Assembly: GCA_949280815.1 (NCBI GenBank)
Contig: CASDJM010000006.1
Span: 1-60,386 of the forward strand
DNA length: 60,386 nucleotides
Reading direction: 5' to 3'
DNA from: an uncultured Clostridia bacterium
GTDB lineage: Bacteria > Bacillota > Clostridia > TANB77 > CAG-508
Below, one piece after another: positions 18,563 through 26,395 of this stretch. The notes below the pieces were generated by a model. That model was not told where the DNA came from. It was given only the letters and a program-made list of their open reading frames with translations, and ran no database searches. The position numbers and the translations under genes are program-made. Each line of letters opens with the position of its first letter. The first letter of the stretch is position 1.

Positions 18563-18825
18563 TGTCCCCACTGGTTCCGGGATAAAATGGGGACATGCGA
18601 ATTTAGTATTATTAATAGTATTATATATAAAAATTTCGTTCCTTACTGGTAGGACTAATCATATAAAGATGTTTTATAATGATTCATAAATTGTGAAGTT
18701 AATCTATTTAATCTGTATAAATTAGAGTCCTCCCAAACTGTGCGTCACTGTATTTTTATATATAATACTATTAAAAGGAATAAAGGCTAGGATGTTCCCA
18801 TTTTATCCCGGAACCAGTGGGGACA
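18563..18825. repeat. Palindromic element B2, occupied by element C1
   Basis: Arms 18563-18595 and 18793-18825 match those of B1 with one substitution. The loop flanks are nearly identical to B1, but the middle is interrupted by the 159-bp extra segment of C1. Confidence 0.9.
18612..18774 (+). repeat. Element C1 inserted in the loop of B2
   Basis: Perfect 23-bp inverted arms (18612-18634, 18752-18774). The core runs from TTCCTTACTGG to CCTCCCAAACTGTGCGTCA. C2 and, on the other strand, C3 share the core but not the arm sequence. B1 shows the uninterrupted site. Confidence 0.85.
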
Positions 18826-18847
18826 CAAAATCAGAAAGGAAATACGA

Positions 18848-20587
18848 ATGAAAGCAAATAATAGGAATCACAAAATATTTATAGATGAATTAAAAAGAAC
18901 TTTTCCTATTTATATAGTAGGGATGGCTTTTCATGCTTTTTGTGTATGGATTTTATTTAAAATACCAACTATTGTAGGAGAAATACTAGATTTGCTATTA
19001 CAAGGAAATGTGGAAAAAGAAGTCATCATGCATCAAGTTTATGTACTTATCTTCTATTCTGTTTTTATGATTATACCAAGAATTATTTATAGAAATTTAT
19101 TATTTAGAAGAGCAAGAATATCAGATACTTATTTAAGGAAAAAGGTAGTAGAACATTTACAATATGTAAAACCGGAATATTATGACCAAGAAGAAAAGGG
19201 AGCTTATTTAGCCTATTTATCGATTGAGATATTGAGAATCAAGAAGTTTTTTGGAAATGCTTTTTTTAATATTTCAAGATTAGTGATTTCTCCCATTATT
19301 GGAATTGTGATGATTGGAGAAAATGTCAATTTACTATTAGCAGCAAGTGTGATTCCAATTATTCCAATTGCTGCTGTTTGCCTATTTAAGCTATACAAGA
19401 AATTAGACCAAGAGATAGAAAAGGCAAGAAAAGTCAATATAGAATATTCGAATCGAATTGAACAAAACACTTCTGGTTTTTCCTTGATTAAATTATATAA
19501 TGAACAAGAACACGAAAAGGAAAAATTCGAAGAAGTGAATCAAGAAATGTATTTAACAGATTATCAAATTGGAGTGGTGAAAAATAAAATTGACAATGTC
19601 ATCAATATTGTATATGCCACTTGTTATTGCATCGGATTTGCGATTGGTACATTTCTGATACAAAAAAATATGGTGACAGTGGGAGAACTAACGGTTTATA
19701 TTGCCTGTATCACGCTTGCTTTAGGAGAAATGAATAGTGCGATTAAGCCATTATTAGATGGAATTGCGTATTTCAAACAGGCTAAAAGAAGATACAACTA
19801 TTTTTATAATTTAGAGACTTACAACCAAGAAGGAAAAGAAATCAAACAAATTGAGAAAATAGAAATCAATCATTTAACCTATTGTTATGCAGAAAATAGC
19901 AAGCCAGCCATTGAAGATATTACCATGCAGATTAATCGAGGCGAGAAAATAGGGATTGTAGGACAAGTGGGAAGTGGAAAATCTACGTTAATGAATATTC
20001 TGGCTGGATTTTACGAAATTCCAAAAGATACTGTAAAAATCAATGGAATTGATAGTAAGGAATATAAGAGAGAAAGTATTTTTAGCAAGATTGGATATGC
20101 CACACAAAAAAGTATCATTTTAAATGAAAATATCACAAATAATATTGACATGAAACAAGAAAGAAAACAAGAGGAAATCAAAGCGGTAGTTAGTAAATCG
20201 GAATTATTAGAAGATGTCGAAAAAATGGAAGAAAAATTTGATACCAAAATCGGAGAAAATGGTTCCAAAGTTTCTGGTGGACAAAAGCAAAGGATTCAAA
20301 TTGCACGAACACTACTAGAAAAAAGAGATGTCAACATTTTTGATGATAGTTTATCTGCCTTAGATAGTGAGACAGAAAAGAAGGTGTTAAAAGCAATGGA
20401 AGAAGTAGTAGGAGATAACACCCTAATTGTTGTTTCCAATAAAATTAGCATGATGGAAAATATGGACAAAGTTTATTTATTAATTGATGGAAAAATTCAA
20501 GACTGTGGAACACATCAAGAATTGCTAGAAAACAATGAATTATATCAAGAATTAAGTCAATATGAGAAAGAGGGTGAATTGCTATAA
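18848..20587 (+). CDS. ABC exporter half-transporter with degenerate ATPase site (pair 1, subunit 1)
   Basis: 579 residues, ATG 18848. Six membrane helices in the first 320 residues, then a nucleotide-binding domain: Walker A VGQVGSGKST near 378, canonical signature VSGGQKQRIQIAR near 478, Walker B VNIFDDSLSALD. The catalytic Glu after Walker B is Ser, and the H-loop His is Asn (VVSNKIS), so this subunit supplies a non-hydrolysing Walker site but a good signature. That is the classic asymmetric heterodimer. The partner is the next gene, which overlaps it. Substrate unknown. Confidence 0.85.
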   Translation: MKANNRNHKIFIDELKRTFPIYIVGMAFHAFCVWILFKIPTIVGEILDLLLQGNVEKEVIMHQVYVLIFYSVFMIIPRIIYRNLLFRRARISDTYLRKKVVEHLQYVKPEYYDQEEKGAYLAYLSIEILRIKKFFGNAFFNISRLVISPIIGIVMIGENVNLLLAASVIPIIPIAAVCLFKLYKKLDQEIEKARKVNIEYSNRIEQNTSGFSLIKLYNEQEHEKEKFEEVNQEMYLTDYQIGVVKNKIDNVINIVYATCYCIGFAIGTFLIQKNMVTVGELTVYIACITLALGEMNSAIKPLLDGIAYFKQAKRRYNYFYNLETYNQEGKEIKQIEKIEINHLTYCYAENSKPAIEDITMQINRGEKIGIVGQVGSGKSTLMNILAGFYEIPKDTVKINGIDSKEYKRESIFSKIGYATQKSIILNENITNNIDMKQERKQEEIKAVVSKSELLEDVEKMEEKFDTKIGENGSKVSGGQKQRIQIARTLLEKRDVNIFDDSLSALDSETEKKVLKAMEEVVGDNTLIVVSNKISMMENMDKVYLLIDGKIQDCGTHQELLENNELYQELSQYEKEGELL

Positions 20588-22212
20588 AAAGTATCCTAAA
20601 AAAACATTGGAAATCTTATGGTTTCATTGCTATTTTATTGATTTTGTGTAACACATTAAGTACCATTCATCCTTTTATTATGAAACAGATTGTGGATGTT
20701 GATTTTCAAGTCAACGACGTACAAACTATTTTACTAAAATTAGTTTTTGCCTATACCTTGGTTCATATTGCTTGTGCCATCTCAAAAAATATCAGAAACA
20801 TAAAAGTAAATAGATTAATGGCAGAAATGTTAAAAGACATTAGAGAAAAATTATTTGATAAAGTATTAAAATTCAAAATGAAAACCTTTGAAAAATATAA
20901 TTCTGCACAACTTTATACCAGACTTACTACTGACGTAGAAGAATTGTTTACTTTATTTTTCGGTGTTTTAAATGTAATCGTAAATGATATAGTATATTTA
21001 CTATTTATAATTATCATGATGTTTTTTGCTGACATTTCACTAGCGTGGATTGGCTTTGCTACGATTTGTGCGATTGGTGTGTCAACGATGAAATTTACGA
21101 ATGTATTAGGCAAGCTAAATCGAAAGATATTAAAAAGAAGAGACATAGAAAATAGAGAATTTTCTGAATTTTATAATAAAAATAAATTAACTTATTTGTA
21201 CCAATTGCAAGAAAGAAATAAAAAGAAGTCTGATTACTTATTTGAAGAGGAACTCAAAGTAAGAAAAAAGTATATATTTGTTCATAGTTTTACTTATTGG
21301 GCATTAACGCTGTTAGAAGCGATAGGAATATATAGTGTTCTTTATTATGCTCTAAATATCAATTTATCTATATCGATTGGTAGCTTGTATTTAATTTTAT
21401 TTTATATCAAAGAATGTAGAAGTCCATTAAGCGAGATATGTGACCAATTAGAAGAAATTCAAACTTGTCTAGCATCGTATCAAAGAGTAAAAGAAATCTT
21501 ACAAGAAACAGATTTAGAAGATTTGACAGTTGGTGAAAAAATTGATATTGTCAAGGGAGACATAGAATTTCAAAATGTTTGTATGAATTATGGCAAAGAA
21601 ATGGTTTTAAAAGATATATCTTTTGTAATCAGAGAAGGGACAAAAGTAACCATTGCTGGAAGGACAGGTGCTGGAAAGTCTACCTTAGTCAATCTGCTGA
21701 TGAAATTATATGATATTAAAAGTGGCAAAATATTGATTGGAAACAAAGATATTCATAAAATCTCAACCAAAAGTTTAAGGAATCATATTTCTTATATTTC
21801 ACAAACCCCATATATTTTTGCAGATACCGTAAGAAATAATATCCGATTAGGAAATCAAGAAATAACGGATGAACAGATTATGGCTTTGGCAAGTGAAATT
21901 GGTGCACACAGCTTGCTTAAAAAACTACCAGAAGGATTAGATACTAGAATAAGGGCAAATGAAATGTCTTATGGTGAATTGCAGATAATTGCTTTCATTC
22001 GTGCCATTTTACACCATGCCAATATTTATATTTTTGATGAACCAACTTCTAATATCGACCTAAAGACAGAAAATATGATTCAAAAGATTATTGACCATAT
22101 TTCAAAGGTGAGTACAGTTATTATTATTGCTCATAGAAAGTCTACGATTGCTAGTTCCGATAAGGTTATTTATTTGAAGGATGGACAAGTAGATATGATT
22201 GTAAATAAATAG
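20584..22212 (+). CDS. ABC exporter half-transporter, catalytic partner (pair 1, subunit 2)
   Basis: The coding frame starts just after a TGA at 20575-20577 and the sequence before the first TTG (20638) already reads as a typical ABC N-terminus (IKSILKKHWKSYGFIAILLI). No ATG, GTG or TTG lies there, so ATA 20584 (or ATT 20578) is the likely start, placed behind AAAGAGGGTGA within the end of the upstream gene. About 543 residues: six membrane helices, Walker A AGRTGAGKST, degenerate signature MSYGELQ, canonical Walker B IYIFDEPTSNID and H-loop IIAHRKST. Its Walker motifs complete the competent site with the signature of subunit 1. Translational coupling to the first subunit would keep the ratio equal. 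Confidence 0.8.
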   Translation: MKSILKKHWKSYGFIAILLILCNTLSTIHPFIMKQIVDVDFQVNDVQTILLKLVFAYTLVHIACAISKNIRNIKVNRLMAEMLKDIREKLFDKVLKFKMKTFEKYNSAQLYTRLTTDVEELFTLFFGVLNVIVNDIVYLLFIIIMMFFADISLAWIGFATICAIGVSTMKFTNVLGKLNRKILKRRDIENREFSEFYNKNKLTYLYQLQERNKKKSDYLFEEELKVRKKYIFVHSFTYWALTLLEAIGIYSVLYYALNINLSISIGSLYLILFYIKECRSPLSEICDQLEEIQTCLASYQRVKEILQETDLEDLTVGEKIDIVKGDIEFQNVCMNYGKEMVLKDISFVIREGTKVTIAGRTGAGKSTLVNLLMKLYDIKSGKILIGNKDIHKISTKSLRNHISYISQTPYIFADTVRNNIRLGNQEITDEQIMALASEIGAHSLLKKLPEGLDTRIRANEMSYGELQIIAFIRAILHHANIYIFDEPTSNIDLKTENMIQKIIDHISKVSTVIIIAHRKSTIASSDKVIYLKDGQVDMIVNK

Positions 22213-22572
22213 TTCCCACTGTTTTCACTACTGGTCCCCACTGGTTCCGGGATAAAATGGGGACGATTGCCAAGGGGGATGGACCTTTTTGGTAATAAAT
22301 ATAATTATCTATAAATTTTTAATGATACTAAATAAAATTACATTCCTTACTGGTTGGACTAATCATATAAAGATACTTTGTAACAATTCATAAGTTGTGG
22401 AGTTTAATCTATTTGGTCTGTATGAATTAGAGCCCTCCCAAACTGTGCGTCATGTATTTTATTTTGTATGATTAAAAATTTAATTAAAAGTCAGAGAAAT
22501 TGCCAAAAAGGTTCGTCCCCCTTGGCAATCGTCCCCATTTTATCCCGGAACCAGTGGGGAAAACAGTGGGAA
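22213..22572. repeat. Four-layer nested palindrome B3 (outer arms, B, D and C2)
   Basis: From outside inwards: 14-bp arms (22213-22226, 22559-22572), the family B arms (left from 22234, right ending near 22560), the family D arms (22265-22296 and about 22499-22530, 28 of 32 paired), and element C2. This explains the whole 380-base gene-free stretch between the ABC pair and the next gene. Confidence 0.85.
22313..22481 (+). repeat. Element C2
   Basis: Arms 22313-22338 and 22456-22481 pair at 24 of 26 positions but are unlike the arms of C1. The core is nearly identical to C1: CCTTACTGGTTGGACTAATC ... CCCTCCCAAACTGTGCGTCA. Confidence 0.8.
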
Positions 22573-22593
22573 AATTAAGAAGGAGATGAATTT

Positions 22594-23523
22594 ATGTTAG
22601 CGAATAAGTTAAATTATGGAGATACGATAGGTGTTGTTGGAGTAGCCAACAGTTTAAAATATGAAGATAAAAAAGAATTATTTTATAAGGCAGAGGAGTT
22701 TCTACAAAGCAAAGGTTTTAAAGTAAAAAGAGGAAAATATGTTTTAAAAGATTATTATGGTTCAGCAGGGACGAGAGAGCAAAAAGCAGAAGATTTTATA
22801 GATATGTTTCAAGATGATGAAGTAAAGGCTATTATTTGTTTAGAGGGAGGAGAGACGGATAATACTTTTATTGATTTATTAGATTATGAAGTAATCAAAC
22901 AAAATCCTAAGATATTAGTAGGATATAGTGATATTACGGTATTGCTACAGAGCTTGTATCAAAAAATAGGACTTATTACTTTTTCTGGACCTTGTTTTAT
23001 TGGCTATGGAGAAGATACAGCAGAAGAGAGATTTGCAGATTTTGAAGATGTTTTTGTCAATAAAAAAATACAAAAATTTTATCAAGGAGAGAAAAAAATC
23101 ATAAGAGTGGGAAAGAATAGTGAGATTGTTGGTAAATCGATAGGAACGAATTTAGGAAGCATGATGTATTTGCTAGGAACGAAATATTTTCCTGATATGA
23201 CAGATAAAATTCTATTCATGGAAAGTTATCGCACTTCGCCAAATGAATGTCAAAGAAGATTTGAGCATCTAAGATTAGCAGGTGTGTTCGACAAAGTCAA
23301 AGCCGTTGTGATTGGCTATAATTATGATTTACAGAAAAATGGAGATAGCTACCCACAAATGGAAGATATCTTGTTAGCCTATACGAAGCAATATGATTTT
23401 CCAATTATAAAATGTAATGATTTTGGACATCAAATAGCAAATAGTATTGTTCCTGTGGGAGTGGATACGAAAATAGATATAGAGAATAGGAAGATAGAAT
23501 TTGTAGGAGAGTTCTTGAAATAA
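22594..23523 (+). CDS. LD-carboxypeptidase family protein (peptidase S66, MccF/LdcA-like)
   Basis: 309 residues, ATG 22594 behind AGAAGGAGATG. Family S66 marks: KLNYGDTIGVVGVANSL at the N-terminus, LEGGETDN near 88, the nucleophile region ILVGYSDITVLLQSL near 108-122, and the C-terminal region with PVGVDTKID. S66 enzymes either cleave LD-bonds in muropeptides (LdcA) or inactivate microcin C-type peptide-nucleotides (MccF). The subtype cannot be settled here. It is flanked by repeats and precedes an araC-type regulator. Confidence 0.85.
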   Translation: MLANKLNYGDTIGVVGVANSLKYEDKKELFYKAEEFLQSKGFKVKRGKYVLKDYYGSAGTREQKAEDFIDMFQDDEVKAIICLEGGETDNTFIDLLDYEVIKQNPKILVGYSDITVLLQSLYQKIGLITFSGPCFIGYGEDTAEERFADFEDVFVNKKIQKFYQGEKKIIRVGKNSEIVGKSIGTNLGSMMYLLGTKYFPDMTDKILFMESYRTSPNECQRRFEHLRLAGVFDKVKAVVIGYNYDLQKNGDSYPQMEDILLAYTKQYDFPIIKCNDFGHQIANSIVPVGVDTKIDIENRKIEFVGEFLK

Positions 23524-23560
23524 TATCCCCATTTCATCATGGAACTAGTGGGGAAAATCA
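23523..23560. repeat. Degenerate family B remnant
   Basis: ATCCCCATTTCATC..GGAACTAGTGGGGA is a decayed single arm of family B, between the S66 gene and the araC-type gene. Confidence 0.5.
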
Positions 23561-23591
23561 GTGAGACAATTGAAGAAGAGGAGTTTTTTAA

Positions 23592-24423
23592 GTGAACAAT
23601 TACGATAGCTTGAATACACTAATTGATACAATAGAAAAAAATCTAAAAAATGAAATAGACTATCAAGAATTAGCCAAAGTAATAGGTACATCTTCGTATG
23701 CCATGCAAAGAATCTTTACTTTTTTAACTCGGTATGACAATAACAGAATACATCAGAAAGAGGAGACTAAGCAAAGCAGCAGAAGAACTAAGAAAAACAG
23801 ACCACAAAATTATTGACATAGCCATTCAATACCATTATGACTCGCCAGTATCTTTTTCCAATGCATTTAAAAAGATGTATGGACAATCACCAGATACTTT
23901 TAGAAAAAGCAATACAGAAGTAACTTTTTTTCCTAGAATCCAATTCAATCCAGATATTAAAGGAAGAAAAGAACTGAAATATCGTATTGTAGAAAGAGAA
24001 GAGCAGACCTTTTATGGAAAAACAACAGGGGTGATAGCAGAATATGATGCCAAAACAATACAAAACCTATATGAAGAAGTCAGAAAAGATGGAAGTATGG
24101 ATTTTATCATCAATCATAGTAATGGAAAAGAATTATACTATGGGATTTTTGAGCCGATTTTTGAAAAAAGGGAATATACTAAAAAAGGAAAGTATTATAT
24201 CTTAGGAATGACACCACGAGAAGACTTTGTAGAAATAAAACTTCCTAAATGCCAATGGGCTTGTTTTGGTTTACCAAATCATAAACAAAGTGACATCTTA
24301 AAGCTTGGACATAATATTTATGACAGATGGTTGCCAAATTCAGAGTATTACTTATTTTCCCAATATTCAGAATTAGAGATTTATTATGAAAATGATTGTG
24401 AAATTTGCATACCAGTTCAATAA
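23592..24423 (+). CDS. AraC-family regulator with GyrI-like effector domain, one +1 CGG recoding site
   Basis: GTG 23592; with a +1 step at 23730 the product is 276 residues. The N-terminal AraC DNA-binding domain holds two helix-turn-helix units: LAKVIGTSSYAMQRIFTFL, then the break, then GMTITEYIRKRRLSKAAEEL and IIDIAIQYHYDSPVSFSNAF. Residues about 115-276 resemble the GyrI-like small-molecule-binding domain (YRIVEREEQTFYGKTTGV...DRWLPNSEYY), as in Rob/BltR-type regulators of drug response. The break falls at the conserved Gly of FLTGMTI, between the two HTH halves. In the zero frame translation ends after 74 residues. It may regulate the exporters around it (inference). Confidence 0.85.
23730..23733 (+). 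other. CGG(T) +1 recoding site in the araC-type gene
   Basis: Zero frame: TTA ACT CGG TAT GAC. The +1 reading ACT (C) GGT ATG ACA ATA ACA gives T-G-M-T-I-T-E-Y-I-R, the conserved AraC motif. This is the only site followed by T. Confidence 0.9.
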
Positions 24424-24457
24424 CTTAATAAAATTGATACCAAGAAAATAAAGTAAG

Positions 24458-24499
24458 GTACTTTTATTAGAGATATAATCTAATAAAGGTACTTTTTTT
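24458..24499 (+). terminator. Terminator after the araC-type gene
   Basis: Stem 24458-24471 with 24479-24492, one mismatch in 14, followed by seven T. Confidence 0.85.
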
Positions 24500-24502
24500 G
24501 AG

Positions 24503-24702
24503 ATGATTTTGGGGACGGAGCAAAAAATCATGATTTAAATTAAATAAAATATTCTAAATGTTAATCTATATTACTTTGCAGACCGAGGTAGTTAGCCCTA
24601 GGGAATTCACTTCGTAGTTGTGAGGCAAAAAATAATATAGATTAACATAGAAAAACAGTTAAATATAACATGATTTTTTTTTCCTTCGTCCCCAAAATCA
24701 TG
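24503..24702. repeat. Palindromic element E1 (two-layer)
   Basis: Outer arms GATTTTGGGGACGGAGC... (from about 24505) and its complement ending near 24700; inner perfect 16-bp arms ATGTTAATCTATATTA (24558-24573) and complement (24633-24648). The core is GACCGAGGTAGTTAGCCC ... CGTAGTTGTGAGGC. E2 and E3 share it. Confidence 0.8.
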
Positions 24703-24738
24703 ATAAACCTAGAAGTAGTGTGGATGAAAGGAATTTGC

Positions 24739-26391
24739 ATGAAAAAGAAGATATATATTTTGTTATTAATTTTATTGAGCATAATTATATCGTATCTAAG
24801 TTTGCAATCAGCAGTATATATTAGCTATGCTATTGATGGCATATTATTTAATCATGCAGAAAAGATACCAAGCTACTTGGAACAAGTTTTAGAAATGAGT
24901 ACCATAGAAGGACTTGTTATCATCAGTAGCATTATTATCATAATGAATTTACTTATCGTTTTTGTTAATTATATTAGAGAAAGAGTTACTACTAATTTTA
25001 TGCTAAAGATTAGTTCTAATTTAAAGAAAAAATTATATGCTCATATTTTAAAACTAGAGTATGAAAGCTATCAATCTTATAGTAAAGTAGAAATGTTACA
25101 AAGGGTAAATGAGGATGCCACAGCATACGCCGATTTTTTTAAGACACAGTTTAATTTAATACTAGATATCGTATCTTTAGGCTTTTTTATTGTGAGTAAA
25201 GGAGTTTTTTTAAGTAGTTTTATCACGATGTATTTAATGTTAACGATTGCTCTTATGTTAGCATTTGCTTTATGGTATTTTCTAAAGATGACAGATAGAT
25301 TAAAAAAAGTCATTAACAAAAAGAAAAAGATGTTAGGAAAAATGATAGAAAATATGAATCATTTCAAATTTGTTAGAATTTATAATCGACAAAAAGAAGA
25401 AATACAAAAATATAAAAGACTAAATAGAGAGTACACGCAAGAAGATGTGAAATTTGTAGATTTGATTTTATTCTACGAAATTGTAAGTGAGCATATGACT
25501 TATGTAAAAGATCCTATTATTTATCTATTAGGTGGAATTGCAATTATGAGAGGAAGTATGACACTTGGTACATTAGCTACTTTTATATTATTAGCGAGCA
25601 AAATATTAGGTTGTTTATATACTTTTGGAGAGAACTTGGAAGTACTAGATACTTTTTTAGTAGTAAAGCAAAAAATTAAAAAATTAATGAATTTAAAAGA
25701 AGAAGAAAACGGAAACAATTATTATGATTTAGATGGAGATATTGTATTTAATCACGTTTCTATTAACATTTCTCAAAGAGAGATTTTATCAGATTTGAAT
25801 TTTGAGATAAAAAAAGGAGAGAAAATAGCCATTTTAGGAGAAAATGGAAGTGGTAAAAGTGTTTTAGCCAAAGCAATATTGGGATTTTATCCGTTACAAG
25901 GAGCGATTTATTTGAATCACCATAATAATCAACAATTAAATCCATCTAATATAAGACAGTACATAGATTTTGTTTCAGGGGAAGCAGATTTGTTTACAGG
26001 AACGATATTAGAAAATATACAATTAAATAAGGAAGCCACAGAACAACAGTTAATAAAAGTTGTAAAAGAAGCAAAAATTTACCAAGATATCAAACGATTT
26101 GAAGAAGGCTGTCAAACCTTGGTAGGTGAGAAGGGAGTTAAACTTTCTGGCGGACAAAAACAGAGAATTATAATGGCAAGGGCATTGCTCAGAAATAAAC
26201 CGATTATGATATTTGATAATAGTTTTAGCAAATTAGACAATAAGACAAGTGATAAGGTATTTCACAATTTAATAAAAAAATATCCGCAAACTACGATGAT
26301 TTTTATTACGCATAAAGCAGAGATAGAAAATTATGTGGATAGAGTGATAAAGATTTCTGGTATTAAGTCAAATAATGAAGAAGAGGAATAA
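24739..26391 (+). CDS. ABC exporter half-transporter, degenerate site (pair 2, subunit 1)
   Basis: Start ATG 24739 (MKKKIYILLLIL), 8 bases after AAAGGA; earlier ATGs lack a ribosome site and lie in repeat E1. 550 residues. Six membrane helices, then Walker A LGENGSGKSV, signature LSGGQKQRIIMAR, Walker B IMIFDNSFSKLD with the catalytic Glu replaced by Ser-region residues, and H-loop FITHKAEIE. As in pair 1, this subunit provides the good signature and a weak catalytic site. Four bases separate it from its partner. Substrate unknown. Confidence 0.85.
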   Translation: MKKKIYILLLILLSIIISYLSLQSAVYISYAIDGILFNHAEKIPSYLEQVLEMSTIEGLVIISSIIIIMNLLIVFVNYIRERVTTNFMLKISSNLKKKLYAHILKLEYESYQSYSKVEMLQRVNEDATAYADFFKTQFNLILDIVSLGFFIVSKGVFLSSFITMYLMLTIALMLAFALWYFLKMTDRLKKVINKKKKMLGKMIENMNHFKFVRIYNRQKEEIQKYKRLNREYTQEDVKFVDLILFYEIVSEHMTYVKDPIIYLLGGIAIMRGSMTLGTLATFILLASKILGCLYTFGENLEVLDTFLVVKQKIKKLMNLKEEENGNNYYDLDGDIVFNHVSINISQREILSDLNFEIKKGEKIAILGENGSGKSVLAKAILGFYPLQGAIYLNHHNNQQLNPSNIRQYIDFVSGEADLFTGTILENIQLNKEATEQQLIKVVKEAKIYQDIKRFEEGCQTLVGEKGVKLSGGQKQRIIMARALLRNKPIMIFDNSFSKLDNKTSDKVFHNLIKKYPQTTMIFITHKAEIENYVDRVIKISGIKSNNEEEE

Positions 26392-26395
26392 AGAG

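Noticed and set aside
17250..22572. CRISPR array formed by the B repeats
   Set aside because: The repeats are inverted, kilobases apart and separated by genes; there are no regular spacers.
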